NCBI RefSeq assembly: GCF_004217335.1 | Contig: NZ_SHMP01000004.1 | Location: 1-64,000, forward strand | Direction: 5' to 3' | From: Natrinema hispanicum | GTDB lineage: Archaea; Halobacteriota; Halobacteria; Halobacteriales; Natrialbaceae | Length of the DNA stretch: 64,000 nucleotides | In this document: piece after piece, positions 53,571 to 62,437 of the stretch | Layout of the letters: each line of letters starts with the position of its first letter | Numbering within the stretch: the first letter of the stretch is position 1 | The notes under the pieces: model-generated | Told to the model about the DNA's origin: nothing | What the model saw: the letters and a program-made list of their open reading frames with translations, nothing else | Databases searched by the model: none | Position numbers and translations under genes: made by a program

Positions 53571-53577
53571 TTACTAT
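53571..53577 (+). promoter_or_regulatory. TATA box of gcvT (leaderless)
   Basis: The sequence ttactat lies 26 bases before the ATG at 53599, so the gcvT-gcvH message is probably leaderless. This decides the start over in-frame alternatives beginning at 53524. Confidence 0.5.
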
Positions 53578-53598
53578 GCTGCGGATGTCCGTTCGAGT

Positions 53599-54696
53599 AT
53601 GCCGCTTCAGACGCCGCCGTTACGTGGGTTACACGACGAGCGCGGAGCGAAGTTCACGGAGTTTGGCGGCTGGGACATGCCGGTCGAGTTCGATTCGATC
53701 CAGACCGAGCACGCGGCCGTCCGGGAAGACGTCGGTATCTTCGATGTCTCCCATATGGGCCAGCTTCACGTCACCGGTCCGGACGCGACGGAGCTAATGC
53801 AACGGCTGACATCGAACGACGTCACCCGGCTCGCGGTCGGTGACTCCCAGTACGCCGTGATCACCGACGAGGACGGGATCATCATCGATGACACCGTCGT
53901 CTATCGCCTCCCCGACGAGGACGGCGAGGCGACCTACCTGTTCGTCCCCAACGCCGGCACCGACGAGGCCACCCACGAACGGTGGCTCAGCTACCGCAAC
54001 GAGTGGGACCTCGAGGCGACCGTCGACAACCGAACCGACGAGTACGCCATGTTCGCAATCCAGGGGCCGAACGCGCCCGAACTGGTCGAGCGCGTCACCG
54101 ACGAGTCGGTCGCCGACCTCGAGCGCTTCGAAGCCCGGGACGCGACGATCGACGGCGTCGAGTGCTGGACCGCCCGGACGGGCTACACCGGCGAAGACGG
54201 CTTCGAGCTGATCGTCCCGTCGAACGCGGCTGAAGAGATCTGGACGGCATTCGACTGTCAGCCCTGCGGCCTCGGAGCCCGCGATACGCTCCGCATCGAG
54301 GCCGGACTACTACTCGCCGGACAGGAGTTCGACCACGAGACCGATCCGCGCACGCCCTACGAGGCCGGCATCGGCTTTACGGTCGCGCTCGAGACCGAGT
54401 TCGTCGGCCGCGATGCCTTGGCCGAGATTGACGAAACCGGCGTCGACGAACGGCTCGTCGGCTTCCAGCTGATCGACCGTGGCGTCCCCCGCCACGGCTA
54501 CGACATCACGTCCACCGAGAGCCGGGTCATCGGCACCGTCACCAGCGGGACGATGAGCCCGACCTTAGAGCAGGCGATCGGCCTCGGCTACGTGCCGGTC
54601 GAGTACGCCGAACCGGGCACGACCCTACAGGTCGTCGTCCGCGGCCAGTCGAAAAAGGCAAGAGTTGAGACCACACCCTTCATTGACACAGTATAA
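53599..54696 (+). CDS. gcvT: Aminomethyltransferase (glycine cleavage T-protein)
   Basis: A 365-residue T-protein that moves the aminomethyl group from GcvH to tetrahydrofolate (in haloarchaea, a folate), releasing ammonia. The family blocks are [60 protein letters not shown] and [20 protein letters not shown]. The C-terminal half is the beta-barrel with [17 protein letters not shown]. The ATG at 53599 ([16 protein letters not shown]) is the family start. gcvH starts one base after its stop, so the two form an operon. Confidence 0.95.
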   Translation: MPLQTPPLRGLHDERGAKFTEFGGWDMPVEFDSIQTEHAAVREDVGIFDVSHMGQLHVTGPDATELMQRLTSNDVTRLAVGDSQYAVITDEDGIIIDDTVVYRLPDEDGEATYLFVPNAGTDEATHERWLSYRNEWDLEATVDNRTDEYAMFAIQGPNAPELVERVTDESVADLERFEARDATIDGVECWTARTGYTGEDGFELIVPSNAAEEIWTAFDCQPCGLGARDTLRIEAGLLLAGQEFDHETDPRTPYEAGIGFTVALETEFVGRDALAEIDETGVDERLVGFQLIDRGVPRHGYDITSTESRVIGTVTSGTMSPTLEQAIGLGYVPVEYAEPGTTLQVVVRGQSKKARVETTPFIDTV

Positions 54697-54697
54697 C

Positions 54698-55081
54698 ATG
54701 AGCTTCGACGTTCCCGACGAGAGACGGTACCTAGAATCACACGAATGGGCACTCGAGACCGACGGCGTCGTCCGCGTGGGCATCACCGATTTCGCCCAGG
54801 ACGAACTCGGCGACGTGGTCTTTGTCGAACTCCCCGACGAAGGCGACGCCCTCGAGCAGGAAGGCGAGTTCGGCGTCGTCGAATCGATCAAGGCCGTCTC
54901 CGACCTCTATGCCCCCGTCAGTGGCGAGGTTGTGGCGGTCAACGACGAGTTGTTCGACGCCCCCGAACTCGTCAACGACGACCCCTTCGGCGACGGCTGG
55001 ATGCTCGAGATCGATCCGGACGATACAGACGAGCTCGAGGACCTGCTGACGGCCGACGAGTACGAAGATCAGATCGCGTAA
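54698..55081 (+). CDS. gcvH: Glycine cleavage system H protein
   Basis: A 127-residue lipoyl carrier that shuttles the aminomethyl intermediate between P, T and L proteins. The lipoylated Lys65 is in [20 protein letters not shown], within the expected beta-hairpin. The N-terminus is [19 protein letters not shown]. The ATG is one base downstream of the gcvT stop; upstream in-frame codons overlap gcvT and are rejected. The usual lipoamide dehydrogenase partner is not in the window. Confidence 0.96.
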   Translation: MSFDVPDERRYLESHEWALETDGVVRVGITDFAQDELGDVVFVELPDEGDALEQEGEFGVVESIKAVSDLYAPVSGEVVAVNDELFDAPELVNDDPFGDGWMLEIDPDDTDELEDLLTADEYEDQIA

Positions 55082-55142
55082 CTGGATTCAGACGGACGTT
55101 TTGGAGGGTCCCGTACTTCCCAATCACGGACACTGTGGACAG

Positions 55143-55364
55143 CTACTGACTGTCCGCGATACGCTCGACTGCCAGTACAAGGCGGTACAGCAAATAGACA
55201 ACGAAGAGCGAGAGTCCGATCAAGAATAGTCCGCCCCAAAAGACGAGCCATGCGAATATCTGTGCCGTTACAAATACGCTGTACAAGAGGCTTCCAGCAA
55301 GCAGCACGATAATTGCGGGCACAGCAAATCGTGGAATCTTTTCTTGGAGGAATACCGCACTCAT
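55143..55364 (-). CDS. 73-aa two-helix membrane protein
   Basis: A short hydrophobic protein. A polar MSAVFLQEKIPRF start is followed by two predicted helices (AVPAIIVLLAGSLLYSVFVT, and WLVFWGGLFLIGLSLFVVYL). The C-terminus is RLVLAVERIADSQ. No recognised family. It is the first gene of an AT-rich patch that runs to about 55960. Confidence 0.6.
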   Translation of the reverse strand: MSAVFLQEKIPRFAVPAIIVLLAGSLLYSVFVTAQIFAWLVFWGGLFLIGLSLFVVYLLYRLVLAVERIADSQ

Positions 55365-55467
55365 ATCGACTCTGTCACCTCACAAACATTAAACTCTTTG
55401 TGAATTACAATATTCCACACCGGGTTCGGACAGCACAATCCTTGCCACGGCTATTATAGGGGGGAAA

Positions 55468-55863
55468 TTAACAATCCGGAATGTATCCCAAGCTCGCAGA
55501 GGGAGGGCTCCCTCGAAAGCGGAGTTCAACAGAGACAGACTCATCAGCGTAGTCTGGGAGGAACCACTCTTTCCAATCGTAGTCGTCGATTTTCACCTGA
55601 AGCGTAAAGTGCCCGTTGCGTACTGGAATCTCAGACCCTTCGATTTCAAATCCACCTTGGTGAGAGCCTCCAATTTCGTAGTTCTCTTCATAGACTCTCT
55701 CCCCAGCGTCAGAGAGGCGTAATTGAATCTCGTGGCGTGTTTCGTATGTCGTCCATGCAATAATATCGCAGATACGGACTGAATCATCGAACCAATCAAG
55801 ACACCCTCCTCCCAGAATTACAATACTGCTCCCACAACAGTGGAGAAGAGAACGCCGGTTCAT
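55468..55863 (-). CDS. Putative lipoprotein in an AT-rich patch
   Basis: A 131-residue protein with an N-terminal MNRRSLLHCCGSSIVILGGG-C sequence. The Arg-Arg pair and a lipobox-like GGGC (Cys about 21) suggest export and lipid anchoring, though the Tat motif is not perfect. The mature part is beta-strand-like (HEIQLRLSDAGERVYEENYE; VRNGHFTLQVKIDDYDWKEW). Codon use is distinctly AT-richer than the neighbours, which suggests recent transfer or relaxed composition. Function unknown. Confidence 0.6.
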   Translation of the reverse strand: MNRRSLLHCCGSSIVILGGGCLDWFDDSVRICDIIAWTTYETRHEIQLRLSDAGERVYEENYEIGGSHQGGFEIEGSEIPVRNGHFTLQVKIDDYDWKEWFLPDYADESVSVELRFRGSPPSASLGYIPDC

Positions 55864-55989
55864 GTATTAACATTTGAATGATACGTAAATGTAATATAAG
55901 TGGTTATCTGTTTCGTATTTTGCGCTACTGATCGCCATATCCGACTACAGCGCAAATCAAAAGCAGCGGTCGGATTTGTTCGGAAATCC

Positions 55990-57168
55990 TCAGTTGGTGC
56001 TCACGACCTTGATCACGTCACCCTCCTCGAGTTCGTAATCCTCCCCCACCTCCCGATTCGACTTGGCGTTGACGGCGTGTAAGTAGCCGTCGCCGATGTC
56101 GGAGTGGACCGCGTAGGCGAGATCGACCGGCGTCGAGCCATCGGGCAAGAGGAATGCGTCGGGAAGAATATTCCCGCTGCCGTCGGACCACTTCGCGGCG
56201 TCCTCGACCGGATAGGCGGTGATGTGCTCGAGTAGGTCGTAGACCGCGTGATCGAGGGCCGCCTGGACGCCGGTGCCGTTCCACTCGGCCATCGTGTCTG
56301 CGAGTTCCTCGAGTGCCGTGCGCTGAGCATCGCTGACGTCGTCGCCGATTTCGATCGTCTCGTCGCCAGGATCGTAGTCGACGAGATCGTTGTCCGCGGC
56401 CCGGCGAAGCGCAAGTTCGCCCTCCGCGGTGGTCGGGATAACGGGCTTGTCCAGTTCGAGCAAGCGTTCGACGTTTTCCTCGGGCGCGATGTCGATCTTG
56501 TTCGCCGCGACGACGATCGGTTTCGTGCGCTGGCGGACGTCACGCGCGAGCGCCTCGCGGTGCTCGTCGTCCCACTGGATCGGATCGTCGGGGTAGTCCA
56601 GATCGCGGAGGACGATCGCGATCTGTTTCGGCGAGGCACCGAATCCGGAGAGCATCTCCGCCAGCGCGTCGTCGATGTCGAAGTCGGGCGAGCGGGACTT
56701 GCGCTCGACGGACTCCCAGTTGCGCTCGACGATGCCTGCCAGCCAGAGGTCCATCTCCTCCTCGATGAAGTCGATATCCTCGAGTGGGTCGTGCTCGCCG
56801 ATGTCGACGGGTTCGCCCTTTTCGTTCGTGCCACCGGAAGCGTCGACGACGTTGACGATGACGTCTGCGTTCGTCAGTTCGTCGAGGAACTGATTGCCCA
56901 GTCCCTTCCCCTCGTGGGCACCCGGGACGAGCCCCGCGACGTCCAAGAGTTCGATCGGGACGTAGCGCTTCCCGTCCTCGCAGTTGTCGGCGTTACAGCG
57001 CTCGTCGCGCTCGAGACAGGGACACTCGGTCCGGACGTAGCTCACCCCGCGGTTGGCGTCGATCGTCGTAAAGGGATAGTTGGCGACGTCTACATCCGCC
57101 ATCGTCGCCGCCGTGTAAAACGTGGACTTGCCGGCGTTTGGCTTCCCGGCAAGCGCGATCGAAAGCAT
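55990..57168 (-). CDS. ychF: YchF/Obg-type P-loop NTPase
   Basis: A 392-residue archaeal YchF/OLA1-type NTPase. The P-loop is GKPNAGKST (residues about 8-16). Switch segments, a Cys-rich ECPCLERDERCNADNCEDGK insert, LLDVAGLVPGAHEGKGLGNQ (G3) and AANKID (G4) follow. The C-terminal TGS domain ends EEGDVIKVVSTN. YchF binds ATP in other organisms and contacts ribosomes. The archaeal form keeps NKxD, which suggests it can also use GTP. The start at 57168 is the family start. Confidence 0.92.
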   Translation of the reverse strand: MLSIALAGKPNAGKSTFYTAATMADVDVANYPFTTIDANRGVSYVRTECPCLERDERCNADNCEDGKRYVPIELLDVAGLVPGAHEGKGLGNQFLDELTNADVIVNVVDASGGTNEKGEPVDIGEHDPLEDIDFIEEEMDLWLAGIVERNWESVERKSRSPDFDIDDALAEMLSGFGASPKQIAIVLRDLDYPDDPIQWDDEHREALARDVRQRTKPIVVAANKIDIAPEENVERLLELDKPVIPTTAEGELALRRAADNDLVDYDPGDETIEIGDDVSDAQRTALEELADTMAEWNGTGVQAALDHAVYDLLEHITAYPVEDAAKWSDGSGNILPDAFLLPDGSTPVDLAYAVHSDIGDGYLHAVNAKSNREVGEDYELEEGDVIKVVSTN

Positions 57169-57249
57169 GGCTCAGGGTAGCAGGGTCCGGGAAAACTACC
57201 TTTCGATTCCGACGATGGCGGGCCGACCGCGTGGATCGCAGTCTCGAGC

Positions 57250-57981
57250 CTAGAGTTCGACGGCCATCATCACTTCGTCGACGTACTTGCCGTCGAGCTT
57301 GTAGTGGTCCTCGCGAACGGCCTCGGTCTCCCAGCCGTGGTTTTCGAGAAACGCGATCGCATCCTCGTTGGCCGAAGGCACGCTCTGGTAGACCTTCTCG
57401 TAGCCATTGGAAGCAGCCCACTCGAGGCCGCGCGAGAGGAGGTGTGCGCCGACACCGTGTCCGCGGTACTCCTCGATGACCCCGACAGTGAGTTCAGCGG
57501 TGTGGCTCAGTTTTTCGAGTTCCGGCGCGTGGATGTGTACCCAGCCGACAACGTCGTCGTCGACGGTGGCGACGAAGAACATCCGCGACTCGAGCTCGTT
57601 GTGCCGAAGTAAGGCGCTCTCGTGGTCGATCTCGTCGGCGACGGTCTCGGCTTCGATGTACGTTTTCTCCTCGGCGACCTGTCGGATCGCGCCGACGATC
57701 CCCGTCAGATCCTCCTGGCGCGCCGGCCGGATGTGAAACTCGAGATCCTCGTCGACGTACTCTTCCTCTGTGCCCGCTTCGAGGGACACCCTGAGCGTGC
57801 CGTCTGCTTCCTCGAGTCGCCCGTCTCGCTTGAGGATCGCGATGTGATGGCGGAAAGCGCCCGGATCGAGGCCGAGTTGTTCGCGCGTCTCTTCGGGATC
57901 GACTGCTCCGCGCCGTTCGACGTACTCGTAGATCTGCTTGCGGTCCGTGTGGCCGAACTCGAGCGTCTCTGTCGATTCCAT
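57250..57981 (-). CDS. HTH - GNAT acetyltransferase fusion
   Basis: A 243-residue fusion. Residues 1 to about 68 form a winged-helix domain (RKQIYEYVERRGAVDPEETR, then HHIAILKRDGRLE). Residues 77-243 are a GNAT domain with the acetyl-CoA loop EYRGHGVGAHLLSRGLEW and a C-terminal VPSANEDAIAFLENHGWETE. The fusion suggests a regulator whose activity or target involves acetylation, or an acetyltransferase recruited to DNA. The ATG at 57981 is chosen with a leaderless TATA box. Confidence 0.87.
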   Translation of the reverse strand: MESTETLEFGHTDRKQIYEYVERRGAVDPEETREQLGLDPGAFRHHIAILKRDGRLEEADGTLRVSLEAGTEEEYVDEDLEFHIRPARQEDLTGIVGAIRQVAEEKTYIEAETVADEIDHESALLRHNELESRMFFVATVDDDVVGWVHIHAPELEKLSHTAELTVGVIEEYRGHGVGAHLLSRGLEWAASNGYEKVYQSVPSANEDAIAFLENHGWETEAVREDHYKLDGKYVDEVMMAVEL

Positions 57982-58002
57982 GTTAGTCGCTACCACAAAC
58001 CA

Positions 58003-58010
58003 ATACTTAA
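58003..58010 (-). promoter_or_regulatory. TATA box of the HTH-GNAT gene (leaderless)
   Basis: Read on the minus strand, ttaagtat is centred about 26 bases before the ATG at 57981, giving a leaderless message and supporting that start. Confidence 0.5.
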
Positions 58011-58219
58011 CGCTTGGCCGGCCGATCCAGCCAGTGCTCCATCGGAGCCAGACCGCAGTTAACGCGAGCAGTATTCATGTGCCGGCTCGCGGAGCGATCA
58101 TCCACGCCCGTCCTTAAGACGACAACTGGTACAGCCGAGCGACCTTCCTCCGCCAGGTCCTCGCTTCGAGTGCGTGAGATGGCGCTCGTGGGGTACAGAG
58201 CGTGCATCTCGCGGTCCCG

Positions 58220-58669
58220 ATGATTGACGCGACCCTAATTGGTGCTGGCTGTGCGCTTGCCCTCTCCCTCGCGGTCGGACTGGTGGCCCACGAGTGGGCA
58301 CACGCGACAGTCCTTCGGCTCGCTGGGGTCGATTACGCTATCTCGTATCTTCCCGGCCGACCCGATGGAATTGTGGGGCTGGTAACGACCCATCCATGGG
58401 CCGTCGTCGTCCCCCACCCGACTGGACACGAACCAGCCTGGGTCCTTCGTCTCGCCGCGCTTGCACCCGCTGCGCTCGCCGTTCCCGTCTTCGGACTGGG
58501 GCTGGCTGGCTCCGTGTCGATCGACTCGCCGGTTGTCGCTGCCACCGCCATCGGCTGGCTCGCCTGTGCGCTCCCCAGTCCACAGGACTTCTCCGTTGCG
58601 TTCTACGCCGACCGACTCCTCGAGCGATCCCGCACATTGAACACGGCGACCGGTCCTCGCGCCGACTGA
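58220..58669 (+). CDS. Membrane zinc-protease-like protein (HExxH)
   Basis: A 149-residue membrane protein with about four helices. The first helix carries HEWAH (24-28) in VGLVAHEWAHATVLRLAGVD, the zinc-binding motif seen in site-2-protease-like families. A later ALPSPQDFSVAFYADRLLER might supply the third ligand (Asp). It is shorter than classic S2P proteins, so activity is uncertain. ATG at 58220 is preferred over 58202. Its stop is followed after about 60 bases by repeat copy 5. Confidence 0.65.
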   Translation: MIDATLIGAGCALALSLAVGLVAHEWAHATVLRLAGVDYAISYLPGRPDGIVGLVTTHPWAVVVPHPTGHEPAWVLRLAALAPAALAVPVFGLGLAGSVSIDSPVVAATAIGWLACALPSPQDFSVAFYADRLLERSRTLNTATGPRAD

Positions 58670-58727
58670 CGGTCGTCGTTCGGTCGCCGTGTTCGGACAG
58701 CGACGGGACACGATTATCATTACCGAC

Positions 58728-58812
58728 TGATACCGACTCCTGGCAGTCAGTTCCGACGCACCCACCCCCGTCATGCGGGTGCGCCGGGACATCGGGACAG
58801 CAGACTGTATGA
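58728..58812. repeat. Palindromic repeat family A, copy 5
   Basis: From tgataccgactcctggcagt to gggacagcagactgtatgac, with a GC-rich palindromic middle containing gcgggtgcgccgggac. It lies between the convergent HExxH membrane gene and the DUF7344-like gene. Confidence 0.8.
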
Positions 58813-58861
58813 CACCTCATCCCCGATTGCATGACAGCACTCCGAGCTGCTCGTCGCTCGT

Positions 58862-59443
58862 CTAGTTGGGCAGCTCGAGATCGAACGCATCAGTCGACCA
58901 CGCGTGTGCGCTCGTAACGATTGCGAACGCGACGAGGATGATCCACGCCGCGACGAGTCCGGTGATCGGAACGATGTCTGCGGTGACTGCCGCCAGACCC
59001 AGTCCACAGCAGACGATCGTTCCCGCGTATCGCCGCGGCCACCGGGGAGGCGAGGCGGGTTGAGACGGCGGCTCGAGATACGGGCGCAATTGCTTGGCAT
59101 GCGGCGTCGGTTCGACCCAGCCGCGGTCTTTGTCGTAGTCGACGATGCCGTGGTTGTCGAGTTTCGGGAGGTGTGACTGATACAGCGAGATGTAGACACG
59201 CTGGCGTTCGTCGGAGGTCAGGTTGTCGACGGTCGTTTCTTGTTCCCAGGCGGCGACCTGTTCGGCGAGGTCCCGCAACCGAACCCGGTCGTCCGCGGTA
59301 CGAAGGTATCGAAGCACGTCCCGCCGGCGTTGTGTTTGAAGCAGATGGTAAATCTCGTCGAGCGAAAGGTCAGCCGAATTCTCAATCGACTCGGATGCTC
59401 GCGGCGATTCACCGACGGCATCCGTCCGACTACGTCCGATCAC
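58862..59443 (-). CDS. DUF7344-type regulator with membrane helices
   Basis: A 193-residue haloarchaeal protein. Residues about 25-110 are a winged-helix region (LSLDEIYHLLQTQRRRDVLR, RVYISLYQSHLPKLDNHGIV, DYDKDRGWVEPT), typical of DUF7344 regulators. Two C-terminal transmembrane helices follow (about 140-185). The domain layout suggests a membrane-tethered regulator. The GTG at 59443 is chosen for its distance to a TATA-like AT-rich stretch near 59480; an in-frame ATG extending to 59518 is possible. Confidence 0.72.
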   Translation of the reverse strand: MIGRSRTDAVGESPRASESIENSADLSLDEIYHLLQTQRRRDVLRYLRTADDRVRLRDLAEQVAAWEQETTVDNLTSDERQRVYISLYQSHLPKLDNHGIVDYDKDRGWVEPTPHAKQLRPYLEPPSQPASPPRWPRRYAGTIVCCGLGLAAVTADIVPITGLVAAWIILVAFAIVTSAHAWSTDAFDLELPN

Positions 59444-59652
59444 GTGGATTCCCAGACGGACGTATTCTTGTTCAACAAATAAAACTACGCACTCGTCCAA
59501 CCGTGACCCCGGTATCACCGTGAGAACGCAGGAAACGGGCCGTGGGACGACCTGCGATGAGTCCCACAGCGACGCGATCAGACAGCCACGAACGATCGCG
59601 AACCGTGATTGAGCATGGGTGATCCACCGATACGCACCGCACTTCTCGGTGG

Positions 59653-59740
59653 CTGATACGGTCTGCTGTCAGTCAGTTCCGATGCATCCGCGACCCGTCC
59701 TGCGGGCCAACCGGCACATCGGGACAGCAGACCGTATGAG
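59653..59740. repeat. Palindromic repeat family A, copy 6
   Basis: From ctgatacggtctgctgtcag to acatcgggacagcagaccgt and atgag. It is the best-conserved copy, with near-perfect terminal inverted repeats. Lies upstream of the DUF7344-type gene. The rest of the 59444-59998 gap is AT-rich near 59760-59840 with no supported gene. Confidence 0.85.
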
Positions 59741-59954
59741 CGGTCGGCATCGCGCCGACAATCAAAATATCGGTTTGTCCAGTAATAAGCTTATCTTTTG
59801 GTATTATTATGGCGTCTCGGTTGAGAGACAAATCGAATGTATGGCAAATGGAGCTATTATGTGGGGTGCTTGCCTTTGGGCAAGGGCTTCAGCGACACCA
59901 AGACACGCTCACGGCAAACTGTAGACTGTCCGACCACGCACACAGTGACACTTT

Positions 59955-59980
59955 ACCACCCACCGCCCGTCAGCACCGCG
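59955..59980. repeat. Short duplicate of the downstream regulator gene
   Basis: A stretch of about 26 bases starting accacccaccgcccgtcagc repeats the sequence at about 60329-60353 inside the HTH_10 gene, in the same orientation, just past that gene's stop. It may be a scrap of a former second gene copy. Confidence 0.55.
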
Positions 59981-59998
59981 TGCGAGTGAGTGACGGTG

Positions 59999-60694
59999 TT
60001 ACCGGTCGATTTCTATCGGCGCGGTTCGCTCGGATAGCTCGGCACTGACGAGGGCGGCGTGACTTCGCCGGAGCCGTTCCGACAGCGCCTGATGTGAAAT
60101 GCCCAGCTCCGCGGCTAACTCCTTGAGCGTCACCCCTCGCGGAACGTCGAAGTAGCCGAGTTCGTGGGCCTTGCAGACGGTCTCGTACTGTGTTTCGGTC
60201 AAGGGTGTCTGTGCCCGTGCGAGGTCGTCAACGCCGCTGATCCGGGTGACGGTGACCCGAAACTCGTATTGCTCGAGCAACTCGTGGCACGCCGACACCG
60301 ATTCCCGGTCGTGAAAGAGTAACTTCACCACCCACCGCCCGTCAGCACCGCGCGCTGTCAAGATCGCACCGTCGTTCTCGGTGACGATCTGTTCGAACAG
60401 TTTCACGCCGTCTCCAAACTCGAGTCGGAACAGCCAGCGATCGTTCTGACTGGTTACGCTTTCTGTATTCGTTGTGGATCGCTCGTCGTCAGCGACGCTC
60501 GCGACGACCTCGATCGAGGGATCCGCCTCGAGCGCCTGCTTGACCGTCCCGTGATCCGGCCCGTTCGTCCAGACGAGCGGTGCCGACCCACCGATCATTC
60601 CACCGACCTGAAACTCGAACGTCGACACTCGATCGAACGTCCGGGCGAAGGCAAGCCGTGCAGCCGGAATCTCGAGTTCGACGACTGTGGTCAT
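59999..60694 (-). CDS. HTH_10 (bacterio-opsin activator-like) regulator
   Basis: A 231-residue transcription regulator of the haloarchaeal BAT/HTH_10 family. The C-terminal helix-turn-helix is unmistakable: TPLTETQYETVCKAHELGYF, DVPRGVTLKELAAELGISHQ, ALSERLRRSHAAL. The N-terminal 150 residues form the associated sensor-like domain (TTVVELEIPAARLAFARTFD onward). Targets cannot be read from context. The start at 60694 (MTTVVELEIP) matches the family; the upstream extension to 60793 is rejected. Confidence 0.9.
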   Translation of the reverse strand: MTTVVELEIPAARLAFARTFDRVSTFEFQVGGMIGGSAPLVWTNGPDHGTVKQALEADPSIEVVASVADDERSTTNTESVTSQNDRWLFRLEFGDGVKLFEQIVTENDGAILTARGADGRWVVKLLFHDRESVSACHELLEQYEFRVTVTRISGVDDLARAQTPLTETQYETVCKAHELGYFDVPRGVTLKELAAELGISHQALSERLRRSHAALVSAELSERTAPIEIDR

Positions 60695-61056
60695 CACCGA
60701 AGCCCACCACGGTGACGTATAGACGGATTTGGTTTCCGGTAGCCTTTCCCGCCACCCAATTCCACCGACTGTCATGTTTGCGTGACTTCTCACTGCATTC
60801 AGTCATCGTTTCTGAGGTGTCCTCTGCGGTAGCTGGCTGTTGTCACTCAGTAACGGTGTGTATTCGACTACTAAATCATGCGCAATCAATCATTTTCGAG
60901 ACTGGTGGGGTGGTCGGTGTTTTATCAACCATTCTCATTTCCTGTAATTACCGGACACTTACAAGTAGTCCCGACTCCTTGGTTAGCATAGCCAACGGAA
61001 ATTGGCTGACAGGGAATGCAGGCTATGCGGCGTTTCTTCTCGCTCGCTGTAATGGC
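60695..61056. other. AT-rich intergenic region with a weak hairpin
   Basis: About 360 bp between the HTH_10 gene start and the 3' end of mutY. It is AT-rich at 60880-60980. A possible long-range pairing gcatagcc (60986-60993) with ggctatgc (61021-61028) is the only structure I see; no gene is supported. Confidence 0.35.
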
Positions 61057-61981
61057 TTACCGGTGGAGCCGCGCAACGGGGCTGGTCCCATCGCGGTCGA
61101 GTTCGACGAGCCCGTCCGACTCGAGGTCCGCGAGCAGTCCCTCGAGCCACTCGCGGCCGTACTCGCCGTCAGGGGTGTAGTCGACACGAATCCGATGCCC
61201 GAGCGTGTCGAGCTCGAGTTCGTCGTACTCCCGGAGCGTGGCGATCACACGGCCCCGGAACTGTCGGCGACTCCCCTCGAAGCTCGGTTGGGTGGGGACG
61301 TCGGGGGCGGTGAAATCGCCGCTGGCGTAGGCACCACACCACTCGCGCCAGGGACAGCCGGCCTCGTCACAGCGTGGGGTTTGCTCACAGGCGACGCCAC
61401 CGAGTTCCATGACGGCGTTGTTCCAGACCCGTGAGCGACCTGTGGGCATGAGGTCGGTCGCGGCGTCCGCGAAGGCTCCGTCGTCGTCCGGCACGTCGAA
61501 GGCCCGATAGAGCACACGTTTGACGTTCGTGTCGACGACTGCCTCACCGTTGTTGAACGCGAAACTCGCCACCGCGTTCGCGGTGTAGGGGCCGACACCC
61601 ATCAGCTCCTGCAGTTCGTCGGGGGTGTCGGGGAACGACCCATCGTATTCCGACTCGACCTGCTGGGCAGCCTCGTGGAGGTACTTCGCCCGATTGTTGT
61701 ACCCCAGACTGTGAGCCGTCCAAAAGCCCACGACATCCGCGCGGTCGGCGTCGGCCAGCGCAGCGGGCGTCGGCCAGCGCTCGAGAAACGCCTCCCAGGC
61801 GTCGACGACACGGCCGAGCTGGGTCTGCTGGCTCATCACTTCGCTGACGAGGATGGCGTACGGATCGTCAGTCTGCCGCCACGGAAAGTCGCGGTGGTCG
61901 TCCTCGTACCACGTGATCAGCGCCTCGCGAACCCCTCTCGAGATCGTCGGGCAACGCCCACTCCTGGGCCCCTGCTGTCAT
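61057..61981 (-). pseudogene. mutY: MutY A/G-specific adenine glycosylase with N-terminal frameshift
   Basis: The downstream frame (61057 to ATG at 61839) is MutY: MSQQTQLGRVVDAWEAFLER, MGVGPYTANAVASFAFNN (HhH), AVVDTNVKRVLYRAF (catalytic Asp), the four-Cys cluster CEQTPRCDEAGCPWREWC, and a short C-terminal domain. The upstream part lies in another frame: ATG at 61981 opens TAGAQEWALPDDLER, then a C-run at 61932-61935 (GGGG on the coding strand) shifts the frame. After it, EALITWYEDDHRDFPWRQTD, DPYAILVSEV continues. Removing one base restores the family. The Glu of SEV that acts in catalysis is lost from the product starting at 61839. Confidence 0.85.
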
Positions 61982-62083
61982 CGACGGGGGTTGGGCCGTC
62001 GGCTGTAAGTGGGTGTCGCAATCCGCTGGCCTGCACACGACGAATCCCCGTAATTTTTCTCTCGAACAGCAGACATCACGACC

Positions 62084-62353
62084 ATGTCCTCGCGATCGCT
62101 CGGGCCGACGCTGATCGCTATCGGCGTTGGGATTATCGTCGTCCCGTTTCTCGTCATGTTCTTTCTGGCGATCGGCCCCCTCGGCTGGGTGCTCCTTGGC
62201 GGCGCTGTCATCATCCTTGGAATCGTCGTCTCGCTCCGGGAGTCGCCCGGCTACGACGACGTCGACCGCAGCAATCGGATCAACTGCGACGACTGTGGGG
62301 CACGGATCGATGCTGACGCCGACACCTGCGAGTACTGCGGTACTGCCCGGTAA
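62084..62353 (+). CDS. Membrane protein with C-terminal zinc ribbon
   Basis: An 89-residue protein with two hydrophobic helices (LIAIGVGIIVVPFLVMFFLA; LGWVLLGGAVIILGIVVSLR). A soluble C-terminal zinc ribbon follows, CDDC...CEYC (about residues 68-86, in INCDDCGARIDADADTCEYC). A tail that binds zinc just under the membrane is typical of small haloarchaeal proteins of unknown function. Confidence 0.72.
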   Translation: MSSRSLGPTLIAIGVGIIVVPFLVMFFLAIGPLGWVLLGGAVIILGIVVSLRESPGYDDVDRSNRINCDDCGARIDADADTCEYCGTAR

Positions 62354-62437
62354 ACCGGAGCGACGACAGACACCGCTACTGTCGCCGCCTGACTCGACCA
62401 CGAAAGGTCTATCCGGCCCGCACCAGTCCCCTCTCGT

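Noticed and set aside
59809-60048. 79-codon ORF before the HTH_10 gene
   Set aside because: It overlaps the end of the regulator gene, runs through the short duplicate and has no family resemblance.
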